Shown here: piece after piece, positions 1-11,667 of the stretch
Numbering within the stretch: position 1 is the first letter of the stretch
Layout: each line of letters opens with the position of its first letter
Origin: Isoetes taiwanensis
Lineage: Eukaryota; Streptophyta; Lycopodiopsida; Isoetales; Isoetaceae
Direction of reading: 5' to 3'
Length of the DNA: 64,000 nucleotides
Assembly (NCBI GenBank): GCA_021234155.1
Contig: JAJEKV010000038.1
Location: 5,321,625 to 5,385,624 of the forward strand
Notes under the pieces: model-generated
Seen by the model: only the letters and a program-made list of their open reading frames with translations
Told to the model about the DNA's origin: nothing
The model's database searches: none
Program-made: the position numbers and the translations under genes

Positions 1-420
1 TAATGCTTCCATAAAATGGGTTTTTTTTGCTTTGGGCTCATTTGGGTCGATTTCTTGGTGATAATTTCACCCGTTTATATTACCAAAGAAATTAGAATGC
101 AAGAACCAATATCGACCTATATGCCAAGGAGGGCTCTCATCATCATGCATCGGTACGCCTTGAATCGGATAGCGTTGTCCCACCACAACACACACAGTTG
201 TTTATTGTTGCGTGGAAATGTTGTTCTGCATCATTATTATTTACCTTGGTTTCTTCAAGTCCTACTACAGCAAACATTTCTATGAGAGATGTTTTTTCAC
301 ATTCTATGTTGAGCAAGAATTTATATATATGGTGTTTGAACTTGTAATAGTGCTGAATGGATGTTTCTTCATTTCTCAATGTTAGTGGAAGATTTTCCCA
401 TTTTTTTTCTGCTTTAGTTA
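1..420. other. Gene-free AT-rich stretch
   Basis: I see no recognisable gene. Short open frames on both strands have no family motif and simple composition. The stretch ends at the GGGCCC-GAA-GGGCCC hairpin that marks the edge of the foldback element. Confidence 0.5.
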
Positions 421-920
421 GGGCCCGAAGGGCCCAAAATTTTTTTTAATATAACAATCAACACACAACTACCATTAACATTATTAACATAAACCATTGC
501 ATTTAATACATTTAAATTAAAATCCCCCTTAAACCCCCTTTGGTTTGGGTGCATATTCACACGGGGGGTTACGTAGGGCAGCGAGAGCTCCAAAAATATA
601 TTTACAATACATGTACAAAATTAACACCATTAAGTACATTCACTCAAATCTTATAGTATTTTGCAAACCTCAATATACAGTATACAAAAACTTGTACATG
701 CATACCCCACAAATTAGGATCGCTATGTACGGTCTAGATCTTGGAATAAAGGGCAAATATGCCCATCCGAAAGCTCTCGTTGCCCGAAGTAACCCCCCGT
801 GTGAATATGCACCCAAACCAAAGGGGGTTTAAGGGGGATTTTAATTTAAATGTATTAAATGCAATGGTTTATGTTAATAATGTTAATGGTAGTTGTGTGT
901 TGTTGTTGTGTTGATTGTTG
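421..920. mobile_element. Foldback (long inverted repeat) element, copy 1
   Basis: Two arms of about 135-140 bp, at roughly 453-590 and 771-915, are near-perfect reverse complements. Each contains ACCATTAACATTATTAACA, a run of CCCCCTT/AAGGGGG and TTTGGTTTGGGTGCATATTC. The outer left edge carries the self-complementary hairpin GGGCCC-GAA-GGGCCC (421-435). The 180-bp interior has no convincing coding region. A second copy of the left arm plus interior lies at 55225-55572, and the extreme left end recurs at 26118-26190, so this is a dispersed family. A foldback or MITE-like DNA element is the best reading. The hairpin followed by CTAA on the minus strand could instead be a Helitron-like terminus. 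Confidence 0.75.
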
Positions 921-1297
921 TTGTTGTGTGTTGATTGTTGTGTGTTGGTTGTTGTGTGTTAAATGTATTAAATGCAATGGTTTATGTTGTGTGTTGTTGT
1001 GTGTTGTTGTGTGTTGATTGTGTGTTGTGTGTTGTGTGTTGTTGTGTTGTTGTGTGTTGTGTGTTGTGTGTGTGTGTTGTGTGTTGTTGTTGTGTGTTGT
1101 GTGTTGTTGTGTGTTGTGTGTTGTGTGTTGTGTGTTGTTGTTGTGTGTTTGTGTGTTGTTGTGTGTTTGTGTGTTGATTGTTGTGTGTTGTTGTGTGTTG
1201 TGTGTTGATTGTTGTGTGTTGTGTGTTGTGTGTTGTTGTTGTGTGTTGTGTGTTGTTGTGTGTTGTGTGTTGTTGTGTGTTGTTGTGTGTTGGTTGA
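893..1297. repeat. TTGTGTG-type minisatellite
   Basis: About 400 bp built from irregular TTGTGTG, TTGTTG and TTGATTG units, all close to the outermost sequence of the foldback right arm. A 29-bp piece of the arm (847-875) is repeated inside it at 960-988. The arm end therefore looks like the seed of the array. Long Cys/Val-rich or His/Thr/Gln-rich open frames across it are composition artefacts. Confidence 0.85.
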
Positions 1298-1483
1298 AGT
1301 GCAGTTCACATTCTATGGTTATTCTGAACCATCAAATTTAACCAATTATTCTTAACATAGACAAAGAAGGTTAACTACCCCAAGTAATTATACGTAACAA
1401 CAGGTTGAATATGGACACGTATAACAAAAATAGTTATTGTTTATATGACTCCTAAAATACTTAACACTAGAGTGGTCAGGTGA

Positions 1484-2880
1484 TGGACCAGAAATGGTCC
1501 ATTTGCAGTGTTCACTTTAAAATGCATATAAAATCAATGGTACAAAATCTATTCGAACCCTTCCTAGGAGTTCATATATGCCAGTCATGGTCCACTAGAA
1601 AAATATCTAAAAATATATACACCTCCATTCTTGTAAGTTATGCTCTAGCAAACTCAGGGGGGTCAAGTACCAAAAGCTTCATGTTTACATAAAGTAAAAC
1701 TGTCTCGACAAAACGATTTTTTCAAATTTTTTAATTATCATGATATTTTTCTACACGAGATAGAGAAAATGACACAAAAAACCACATGTCAATCCGAAGT
1801 CTGTGAAGAAAGATAGGGCCAACATGACAGGGTCAAAACTGCTTTCTGCCTCCTCAGAACCAATTATGGTTCCCAGAAGGCAGTTGTAGTTTAAATACAA
1901 CAACTTTTACAAGGAAATGCATTTTGAGCTATAAGCAATTGACAAGTTTCTTCATTCCATAAAAATGTTGGCTGGCCTTGAATTTGACGTTTGGACTTTC
2001 ACTTTTGATCTCAATTTTAGGTAACTTGTAATAATGATTAATATTTCCCCCCATAGAACAAAACTTACTCTATGATGTCCTCCAAAAAATCATAATATGA
2101 AAGTTCAAAATGATATGAAACCAATGCAAAAACAAGCTCATTAAAAAAGCAAAAGACATGGTCACAAGAAATCAAGAAAGGTTTCTGTACCTGAGCCCAT
2201 TATTGGTCCATAGGTCCATTTAAAATCAATAACTTCCTTATATTAATTGATCTAAAGTTGAATTTTGGGATATGAATAGCTTCTCATTTACTTTAGTAAG
2301 GAAAATATTTGTTGATCATAACCTTGAGATTTGGATTAAACTTTATAGCATCAAATTCAAATATGTCTTCTATGTTTATTCTAGATTTATGCCTCGAGAT
2401 GCGACTTAAAAAAAACACATTCTCAAAATGTCCCATGTCATGAAATCAATGCAAAAAAATCCAAAGAAAAATATGGAAGTTTATGACTATAAAAAGTCAA
2501 GTTAGACTGCTATGTGCAGCTCCACTTGCAGACCATTATTGGTCCACAGGACTGGAAGTTTAAAAATTAATAGAGGCAACATCTTAATCAATTTTGATCT
2601 CGACTTTAGAATATAGTTTATGCGTACAGTTCTCTATGGGGTAAAAATAATTGGTTAGACGAGCTTCCATAATTTGAGGGCAATGTTTAAGCACAAATAA
2701 CTGTGAATTTATGGGGTATTTATTTGCCAATTGAATCTACATGGGCTTCCACTTACACCATTCAAAAATTATATTGTTAAAGGTAGGAAACCATGGTATC
2801 ATTATGGGGATAAAATGGATAGGGTTAGTGAGAGTATATGCTCTATACAATTGGTCTAGTTATGGACCATAAGTGGTTCA
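1484..2880. repeat. Diverged repeat series with ~335-bp spaced palindromes
   Basis: Imperfect palindromes of the form GGACCA-N-TGGTCC are centred near 1492, 1865, 2202, 2537 and 2865, that is 373, 337, 335 and 328 bp apart. Several are followed by CATTTAAAATC or GTTTAAAAATT, and two are preceded by ATGAAAYCAATGCAAAAA at a similar distance. Related palindromes recur at 4053-4097. The even spacing suggests an old tandem repeat with the palindrome as its best-kept part. No coding potential is seen. Confidence 0.5.
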
Positions 2881-4227
2881 TGCTTAATTATATTCATATC
2901 TTTCAAATAGTATATTATTTCAATATAAAAATTGAGAGTTATATTGCAAAGGAAGGCCCGCATTCATGAAAAATATAGTGTACATAAAAGATGACCTACT
3001 TGTAACATTATCCTACTAGAACTCTAATGCTTTGTAGCAGCAATGGATACACCAGTTTTATACTAGTAAAAAATAACCATGTTTCTCCATATATCTTTGC
3101 AAGAAAGCCACACAACCTATATAGGCGACCTATATATATGTCCCTTGTCATATTTTGAACTATTTGAAAGGCTTATTTGGAGAAATGTAGTGTGTTTTCT
3201 ACAAAGCTAAGAAAGACACATCAAAGGTCATATGGTTTAATTTTTTTATTTTTATACTTAAACTTCACAATCTTCACTTTCATTCATCAATAAACAGTAA
3301 ATGATGAGTTTTCAGCCTATAATTTTGGAATTAACTCAAATTTTTAGCCTCTAACGTGTTAATCCTATGGTTGTACATCATCTTTAAATCTAGTTAATTG
3401 CATGGTTAAACCCTAATTACACTATATGCAAGTTGATAGAGTAATTTTCTATGTAGATATAAGAAGAATGCATCATTCATTACCCTCGTGATACTTACAG
3501 GTGGTGATTTTGGAGCATTTTAACATATAATTTTGTCCTAAATTCTGTATTGGAAATTCTCTATTAGATTTTGAAGTTGATATAACTTATGAACACTCCA
3601 AAAAAACATAAGATTATACTTCATATAGTTAAGAATACATGGCCACAAGAATTAACTCAAAACTTGTAATAATAAGAGAGAAATAATTCCTAAACCGCAT
3701 GCAGCATTTTTGAACAAAATAGGGTTTGCCGGCTTCCACGGGCGTTAGATGATAGCAACCAAAGCTGAAAACATATAAATCAATGTGTTCTATCGTAAAT
3801 AGACAAATACTTCCAATTTTAGCAAGGTTTAGGCTTGTTTATGCTAGGAAAACCCAAGAATGCAGTTCTGGACTATTGCAGAAACTGTCAAATTCTCTAA
3901 TATTTGAACAATCACTACAACATATAGGTGAATTCATTAGCCTTGAAATTCTCGAAGGTCATTAAGAATCAAGTAAAGATTGATATGGTGGCGATATATC
4001 GTGAAATTGAAACTTCTATTCTCAGATATATTAGTTTAAGTGGCAGTGGGTCAACTGGACCAATTCTAGTCCATGGACCAGGAATGGTCCCCGGGACCAC
4101 TCTTCAATTCCTCAACGTATTGTATGTACACATATTTTTTGTGAACATGAATCCCATCCGACATCGTAGAAACATGGCCTTTGTAAAATACAAATCATGT
4201 TTTATAACTTCTGAACTTAATGCCTGA
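2881..4227. other. Gene-free AT-rich DNA leading to a Helitron end
   Basis: No gene recognised. The only structured piece is a clustered palindrome at 4053-4097 (GGACC and GGTCC in both orientations), resembling the 1484-2880 series. The block may be the interior of a non-autonomous Helitron that ends at 4261. I could not find its 5' TC end. Confidence 0.4.
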
Positions 4228-4262
4228 CAAATAGCCCAGCAACGCTGGGCACTTTTTCTAGT
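4228..4262 (+). mobile_element. Helitron 3' terminus
   Basis: A 7-bp GC stem GCCCAGC-AAC-GCTGGGC (4234-4250) is followed 7 nt later by CTAG (4258-4261) and then T. This is the standard Helitron 3' end: hairpin, short spacer, CTRR, insertion before T. A second terminus of the same design lies at 16328-16356. Confidence 0.75.
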
Positions 4263-4394
4263 ATAAATAGAATGATCAAATAGAATAAGACATATGAGGC
4301 TTTCATTTATGAACATGTTAGTGAGAGGTTATTTGGATATGCTAACTTACTATATGTTTTTATGCATTCTAGGTCAATGGCATGCAAAATGCTA

Positions 4395-6350
4395 AAAAAA
4401 AAGCCCGCAATGATGCTGATCAAGGCAAGGAAAAATCCCCAACTAATGAACATGAAAGGAAAATACCTCAAATGATGTTGATGATGGCAAAGGAAAGGAA
4501 AAGACTCCAAATGATGTTGATGATGGCAAAGGAAAGGAAAAGACCTCAAATGAAAAGGATGATGCCAAAGGAAAGGAAATTATACTTTATACTCGGGTCG
4601 ATTGGAAAAACAAAAAGGTCAAGATCCCGCATGCATGCAAATGGGAGAGGCGAGAGGGAGAAGGGATTATTGTTCTAGCAGATCCTATCAATGCAAAGTT
4701 GAATGATGAAAGATTAGGGGATGACAAAAGTTAGGTGTGGCAATCTCAAAATTATATGACAATTGGAAGGAAAAGGGTTCAGCAAACAAGAGTGCCTTAC
4801 TTATGTGAAGCAACTGGAGGTTCCAACTATTGTTGCATGGCCTAGGGACAAGATTAAACCGAGGGGAACTACACGTTTCCTATAGATGTAGAACCATTGT
4901 CAATAATGTTCACACAGTGTAGCAAGAGGCCACTTCCAACTTTCAAGCATTATCCCACCAAAAGATGCAAGGCGTGATTATGATTGTTCTCCCAAGCCCT
5001 GATGAAGGTTAGAGGAAGTGAATGTTGTTGGGCCTCCGTATTTAGAATATTCACAATAGAGGAGATGGTGGTAGCAAGAGCTACATATCAAGAACATAAA
5101 TGTGATAGTAGGAAGACATTCATGTACTTCATATTCAGCTTTGCAATTAGGATGAAAAATCAAGGAAGATAAGATATCCATTGAATGGAAAGTGGACACG
5201 TCAGAAAGCATGGATGGCTATACATGGAATTCCAACCTCTTCTTGGCAATAACCGGCAAAAAGAGACATGAAAATGGTAGTAAAATTGCATTGCATGGGA
5301 ACACTAGCCCGGTAAGGCCTATCTCAAGAACTATAGCCCAAAGGAAATATTTGAAAGATATGTGGATTTCAATGCAAAACATGCCACATAAGAGTAAGAA
5401 GGATGAACAGTGGTAGAGTTATTGTTGAAAAGAGATTGCCATCCCATTGTACCTTAAGAGCATATTAGAGGAAATAAATGCATTGCTTCGGGGAACTTGG
5501 AGTGGCCTCTATATCCCAGCCCAGTTTTTAGTAGGCTATGGAATAAGCATTTCAAGCATGTGACCATAGCAACTTCAAACAACTTTGCCAAGTGCAATTT
5601 ATGTGCTAAGCTGAAGGAGACACTAGATAAGACTGTGCAACCAAGTCTAAGGGCAAAGAAGGACCATATGACAGATCAACTATCATGTAGATCAACTTAT
5701 TGGATGTGGAGGACCTTATCTGCAATGGAACCTAATAACTATCTATGTATTATACATGATAAAATGGACCAACAGAAGACTTGTCTTCCACAATTCAAGT
5801 ACATTCCTAAGTCATGTGGAAGATCATACCCTTGCGCATTTCAATGATCGGGGCAATATTGCATGGGCGCCTCGCACCTATTATGGCCATTTCAGTTTTA
5901 GAGTTGTGGAGTGATGGTCCAGATTTTCACATTGGGAGTATCATGAGGTGTTTAAGAAACTATGAGAAGGGTTACAATGGTCACCTACAGGATCCTACAG
6001 CTAGCCAGGCACTATATAGTGCATTGTTGGATGGAACCCCTAATAGTATTGAAAAGTTTAGCAAGGCAAGGTTTAGGAGGAATGGATCTAAACATGTTGG
6101 AGCTTCAACATCTCGTGCTAAACCTCGAGATCTGCCCAGAAAGCTCCTCTTGCAACTAGATAATTGTGCTGGTCAAAATAAGAACAGGTGGATGTTTTCT
6201 TTCCTATCCTACTTAACGGCTGTGGGTATTTTTGAAAGAGTCAATTTGGGGTTCCTAATGCCCGGACATACTCATGAGGATGTGGATGCATTGTTTGAAA
6301 AATATAGTCATGTATTGAGACAATTGGAAATATTTCATGGATGTACACAT
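4395..6350 (+). pseudogene. Decayed gene with DNCAGQNKNR/GHTHEDVD domain (N-terminal and central part)
   Basis: Several frames must be joined, so this is a broken gene. The N-terminal part reads as a low-complexity Asp/Lys stretch made of 39-bp repeats (about 4469-4585, residues like NDVDDGKGKEKTP), then VDWKNKKVKIPHACKWE. The 5497-5847 frame has FAKCNLCAKL, a Cys-x2-Cys pair. The 5814-6353 frame (179 aa) has LLLQLDNCAGQNKNRW and PGHTHEDVDALFEKYSH. These motifs are typical of a widespread uncharacterised eukaryotic family (I recall it as DUF7869), possibly with an RNase-H-like transposase fold; that fold is inference. The frame is cut at 6351 by a TIR element and seems to continue at 10457. 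Confidence 0.6.
4469..4585 (+). repeat. 39-bp tandem repeat, three units
   Basis: Three direct units beginning CAAATGATGTTGATGATGGC at 39-bp period; the third has diverged. The period is a multiple of three, and in the likely coding frame it gives a 13-residue Asp/Lys-rich repeat, so it probably sat in the coding sequence of the decayed gene. Confidence 0.8.
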
Positions 6351-7138
6351 TAGGGCGGATTTGGGGTCTCAAAACAGCCTCCTATCAGCCATTCCACGTC
6401 ATATTTCCGCTCCTTTTTTCCCATGCCACCTAGGATACCAAACTGTCATAATTACAGATTTGCTTGGAATATTCTCCCGGAATAAGGGGGATCGCACATT
6501 CATGGCGCCATATGTATTTAATTCTGTTGGTTGTCAGACAGACTGATGCAACACGTGGCGCTTCTAAAAAGCCACTTGCATTATAGCATACCGGCAACTC
6601 ATGACAGTGTCTCTTGGTTTGTCAGATACCAAGCGTGTGCGTCACCGCCTTCTACATTTCAAAATTTGAATGTGTAGGTTGAAGCTTTGTATCAGATCAG
6701 ACTTTCATTTCGAGGCGCTGCGGCTGCGCCGTAACCGGGATCTTTACTTCATCCTAATACAGGCTTCCCGCCCCCTACAATTCGAAATTTGAATTTGCTT
6801 AATGTATAAAAGCATGGATTATAGGAGAATGGACTTTTCGATTTCCATATGCACGTTGCAAATTTCAAAAACGAGGTTAGTACGGACGTTCGGCTCACAC
6901 GAAGCGAATTGTGTTGGGGCATACAAATTGTACACCTTCATTTCGCGCCGTGTGATCCACGCAGTATGGAAGTTGCTTGTTGTCAAATTGAACTTAAACA
7001 CAAGTGAGGTCGGCACGTGTTTTTTTTTTAAATCTCAATTATCGACATAGTGTGACGTAGCATCTTGGTATTAAATAGTATGTTAAATTCGAATTATATC
7101 GGTGTTCATTTTCAGGTTAAACTCAAATCATATAGGTT

Positions 7139-7215
7139 TAGGAATAAGGTTAAAAAAGGAAGATATTGGATATTTTAGGAATAAGGGTTAAAAAAGGAAG
7201 ATATTGGATATGGCT
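7139..7215. repeat. ~38-bp tandem duplication
   Basis: Two nearly identical copies of a unit containing AGGAATAAG and AAAAAAGGAAGATATTGGAT lie head to tail inside the TIR element, upstream of its small gene. Confidence 0.8.
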
Positions 7216-7401
7216 CAAATTTCGAGACATGCACATAATGGCATGTAATGATGGTTGATAGGACTGGAATTCGAATCATTCCTACGATTTTCACGTCTAA
7301 TCCAGCCTATATCTATTCCAGCCTAGATTGGCGCCCATTCTCCCCCCATTCTCCGTCCAATCTTCGCTAGATCCTTCGCCCAATTTCGCTAGTCCATCGC
7401 C

Positions 7402-7840
7402 ATGAAGAGATCGGCTACGGAAGCGGCCGCTACGGAAGAGCCGGAGGTGTCCTCCAAGAGGCGCCTATTACGGCTGGAGGAGGTGTTCCCTCCGCTGTTC
7501 CCTCCGCTGCCCACGGTTCTTGCTTTGAATGCTTCCGATTCCTCTGATTCCTCTGATGAGGAATCAGAGATTGAGGAATCAGAGGAAATTTCGGAGCAGG
7601 AGTTCATCACAGGTGTTCTTGAAGGCTGGGAAGGAGATTCTTCAGAGAATGAGTGGTCTACCGAAGGAGAAGAAGCCGAAGATGATGAAGAAGATGAAGA
7701 AGTTGAAGACGAATCCGCTGACTTCGAGGAGCTCATGGCGTTCCTAAATGGTACATGCATGTTTTCTTTCTTTTCTTAAGCATTCAACTAACGGTTATTT
7801 CTTATTTTTTTGTTTTGCAGATGGTGAAGCAGATGAATGA
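7402..7840 (+). CDS. Small acidic Ser/Glu/Asp-rich protein, two exons
   Basis: Exon 1 runs 7402-7750 and exon 2 runs 7821-7840, joined over a 70-nt intron with GT at 7751 and TTTTGCAG ending at 7820. The joined frame ends GEADE followed by TGA and gives about 122 aa. The start is a basic KRSATEAAATEE stretch with SSKRRLLRL, resembling a nuclear-localisation patch. Then come a Pro/Leu-rich segment (EEVFPPLFPPLP) and a long acidic region with SDSSDSSDEESE and EDDEEDEEVEDE. I do not recognise the family. It lies within the TIR element, so it is either an element-borne protein or a captured host gene. Acidic composition alone cannot assign a function. The opposite-strand Ser-rich frame is a shadow. 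Confidence 0.5.
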
Positions 7841-10456
7841 AATTTGTTAGGGCAGAGCACCTCTTTTTTTCTTTTCGTTGTTCTTAGCCTCCAGCTTAGC
7901 CTCCAGCTTGCCTCCAGCTTCTTACCATATGACTTCAAGCCTCCGGGCTCTTTTGTTGTGAATAGTTGAAGCCTCCGGGCATTTAAATTTACAAGATGAT
8001 GTTCTGATGTAAAGCCATACGGCCATAAAAAATTTTGAATGTAAAAAGTTTTTGCTTCTAATTCCATTTGAATACCTAACTTGTTTTTTTACTGTACATG
8101 TTTTGGTGCTTATAGGATTTGTGTATATGACAAGGGCAGCTAGTGTAGGCAATTGTGTGAATAGAGCTGAATTGGATGAATGTAGGCAATTGTATAAATT
8201 TTATGAATGGAGTAGTATAAATTTTATGAATTTTAAGTAGTAGAAGAACTCTTTGACTAGTTATCCATTTGATGACCATTTTTTAAGAAAATATGATATG
8301 TGACATTCTTATATGCAAACATTCATAAAACTTATGAACATTGAAGGTCAAAGCCATCCTTGTTTAAAGAGGATTCGCCTGGTGTGATCCTTGCGTAAAA
8401 ACGTAAATAGAAACACAAATATTGAACTTACAACTTAGCGTAAACAAATAGTATTTTAATAAACCAACACTTTACATACTAACACTTTACACTTTAAATA
8501 TGATATTTCTTTCTTTCCTTTTACTTGAAAGCTATTTTTTTTTTCAAGATGGATCACACCAAGCGCATAATACATATGCAAAAAAAAGGGACACACTAAA
8601 TTCGCATGGTGTGATCCACTTTCTTATTTGTTGTCAAATTAAAATTAAACACAAGTACCCCTTCTCATTTAATGCTTTACCACCCTAAGTGCATAAAGTT
8701 ATTAGTCCTTTTCAAAGAACATATCTTTTTTTAAGAAGGATCATATCAAGCATCCTATTTGCATCTAAAATACTTTACCAACTCTAGTAGTACATAAAGT
8801 TATTAGCTTTTTTTAAAAAGCAAACACTTTATCAATAAATGAGCACGTCACATATCCACACTTAACTTCAAATAAGACACATATATATTTCTTTTATTAA
8901 AAGATAATCAAAGTAATTTTACTATAGGAGGAAATCTTTTTCCAAAAAGATCACACCAAGCGAATTTTGTATAAGCTAAAAGGTTGGAATATACTAAATT
9001 CGCATGGTGTGATCCACTTTCTTGTTTGTTGTCAATAGATAATAACACCAAGTCCCTCATCAATAGTCTCCCATTTGCATATAACATATGTATCATTCTA
9101 AGTTATATTATGTTTTATGAACTAAACTTTTTCAAAGAGGGTCCCAAAACAAAATACAAACACTTAATCAATAAGCCAACACTTTACCAACAACCAAAGC
9201 TTTATTAAATAAGATTTTTATGTTATTTTATCAAACCTAACAATGTTTCCATGTGTGACACTTTGAGTTAACTGATCCAAAAACTCATGAAAGCGACATT
9301 TTATACAATATATCTTTGGAGCTTTTGTGTCGTGGCATTAGTAAACACCTCTAATGGAGCAAATATTTTGTAACTCATTTTTTCAACAACCCTGGATGCA
9401 CGTCTTATCAAACATTTCTTCATTGCAAGGACACCATTCTCATAAGGCTTGCACAATTCGCTTAAAAGAGGTCATGGGACGACTTTCAAGCTCTGGCCCC
9501 ACAACTTTACAACGTAAAACTAGATGCCCATTGCCCCTCGAATGTATATCTTGGAAAAGCATGTCTCTTATGTCCATATGTTGGACAACAACGATGCTAG
9601 TAATGCTTTTCCCTAGTCTCAAATCCCCGACATCCGATAAATATAGCCCAAAGAAAAATATTTGATTCAAGGTGAGTGAATATAAATCAAGAAGAGGGAA
9701 GAAAAAGAAGCAAGGATCACATGACGCCAAATCTCACTACACATTTACAAAGTGCATATGCATTTTTCGCATGGTGTGATCCATGTATTATTGAGGGTGC
9801 AAATTTGCAAATATCCTCCTCTTCAAATCCCTTCCCCCCTCCCTTCCTTTTTTTTTTTTTTTGCAATATACTATCCATAGCATTTATTTTGAACCCTATA
9901 GTTCTACCTATTCATTATGTGATAAATGTCGCCCGGGCGATGTAACTCCATAGTCACCCTTCGTTAAGGATAGCATGTAAAAACATGGCATGTAATCAGA
10001 CGCTTGTTTGTCCAAGACATCGCCTCGCTTTGCTTAACTCTATGCTCGCCCAAAAAAAACACGTACACTATTGGAGACTTTGATTCCAAATGAAGAGCGG
10101 TGGGAGAGGATGCACGAACGACGCTTAATGTGAACAATGGAAATCTTGGTGCCAAAATTTGATAAGGTGGTTGGTGCATGTGGGCATGTGCACAGTAGGC
10201 GGGAAAAGTAGCCATTATTTTGGTCCGCGATACGATTTTCGAAAAATGTGGGCCATTAATGTGGTTGCAATGAATGCACAAACATGTCCTATGAAATTTC
10301 GCCATGTGGATGCCAAGTAAGCCTGCTCCTCTTTCTACTTGCCAACTAATACTGACTTTGGAAAAAAAATGCGCAAACATCATTGGTCGCGAGAAACATG
10401 ACGTGGAATTCTGGCATCCAAGATATGGGCCATTTTGAGACCCCAAATCCGCCCTA

Positions 10457-11424
10457 ATGAATCCATCTCCTATAGGATCTATCATAGAAGAAGTGCCTGA
10501 TTGGAAGAGTTTTGTGGATGGTTATGCTCTCGACATGGAAGGTCATTCTAGACCTCTTCAATTCACTTTTTGGGTGAGAGAAGGGATTCTAATCATGCAA
10601 TGGAAAATGAGACCTTCAGAGGAGAAGTGGAGAGGTGGGGCAGAAATTTGGCACAGGGATGCAAATGGCAAGCCTATGATACCTCCTGGTCAACCAAAAG
10701 CTCTAAAACCAACTGAAGAAGTCAAGCAATTGGGATTGACTAAGGATGGCATCAATGACTACATCAAGCATTGGCAAACTAATTCAGATGAGACTAATCG
10801 TGCATTGATAGATTATTGGAAGAAGGTGATCAACTTGTTGGATGAGGTAGACACATCCTCTAAGAGTTGAAAGAAGGGTGGTTCCCTAAAAGTAAGTGGA
10901 AAACATTAATCGGGGCCGACGAAGATGATGGTACCATTAGTAGCATTGTGAAGGCATATGCTCCTCCTCAACTGATAAACACTATGTTGGTCCTAAGAAG
11001 GATAGGCCAAAATATCTAGGCATGGATTGTTATGAACCTTCTAATCGACGTGGAGTGCCACCAATTTGTAGTAGTAAAACCAAAGCAGATCTAGAGACCT
11101 ATCCAAAGGTGGTTGGGATACACTATCTCGGATATTTGCAAAGAAGAAGGTGATGTTAACTTCAATCAAAAAGGTGGCGTGGAATGGTGGTGTCCAAGAC
11201 ATTACATCGCTTGAGTAATGTCACCGATAAAGAAAGATATTGATTGTTGGACAAAGAGGTGGAGGAGAAATCCTAGTGATCCCGATCTTTGGCTAGACAT
11301 TGAAACCCAGATTGTACTTCGTGGACTCCAAAAACTATTCCTAGTAAAACAAATGAGAGTTACAATACCTCGGGATGTAAGGAATAAGGTTCTCATATCC
11401 TTGGGGATGCTGGTGGAAAAATGA
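10457..11424 (+). pseudogene. C-terminal part of the decayed DNCAGQNKNR-family gene
   Basis: The open frame 10457-10870 (137 aa) starts exactly at the right edge of the TIR element and includes VPDWKSFVDGY, FTFWVREGILIMQWKMRP and LIDYWKKVINLLDEV. After its stop the neighbouring frames continue with plausible coding pieces (ELKEGWFPKSKWKTLIGAD; CWTKRWRRNPSDPDLWLDIE to 11424), so several frameshifts separate the parts. Position and register support continuity with the gene interrupted at 6350. No function is known for this part. Confidence 0.5.
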
Positions 11425-11667
11425 AAAACAGTTACTATGTATCAATCACAGTTAATAAAAGTTGTGTACTACTTGAGTTTCATGATATATGATTTTGTAA
11501 TTTGAAGTTAAGGTGTGAATTTATATTAAGGTGTGTGATTATATGTTAACATATTGTGACTTTTATCAAGTTACTAAAAAACTTGCAATATAAAAATTTG
11601 TCCCAAAATCAAGACATAATCCCAATTTAATTGAATGATGGTTAAATGCTCTCATTTTAAGTGGGGG

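Larger units (their letters stand above)
6945..9795. repeat. Dispersed GGATCACACCAAGCG modules, often as inverted pairs
   Basis: The motif GGATCACACCAAGCG or its complement CGCATGGTGTGATCC occurs at about 6950, 8375, 8550, 8605, 8738, 8948, 9003, 9713 and 9770. At 8550/8605, 8948/9003 and 9713/9770 the two orientations face each other about 40-55 bp apart and could form hairpins. After the minus-type motif at 6950 and 8605 a further block, TTGTTGTCAAATT then TTAAACACAAGT, is shared; at 9003 only TTGTTGTCAA is. Spacing of 399 bp, then about twice that, suggests an old tandem repeat. Confidence 0.75.
6351..10456. mobile_element. 4.1-kb TIR DNA element inserted in the decayed gene
   Basis: The left end TAGGGCGGATTTGGGGTCTC (from 6351) is matched exactly in inverted form at the right end (to 10456). 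The inverted match runs 24-27 bp, and ATTCCACGTCAT recurs in inverted form just inside each end. The flanks read as the same gene, and the frame on the left (ending CAT) joins in register to ATG at 10457. The duplicated target is unclear: TA at most. No transposase is recognisable, so the element is probably non-autonomous. It carries one small spliced gene (7402-7840) and repeated hairpin modules (6945-9790). The superfamily is unresolved. Confidence 0.7.

Noticed and set aside
935-1341. Long Cys/Val-rich (plus) and His/Thr/Gln-rich (minus) open frames
   Set aside because: They only translate the TTGTGTG minisatellite; stop-free because of composition.
7389-7760. Ser-rich minus-strand protein opposite the acidic gene
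   Set aside because: Mirror of the GAA/GAT/TCx-rich plus-strand exon; no splice or motif support.
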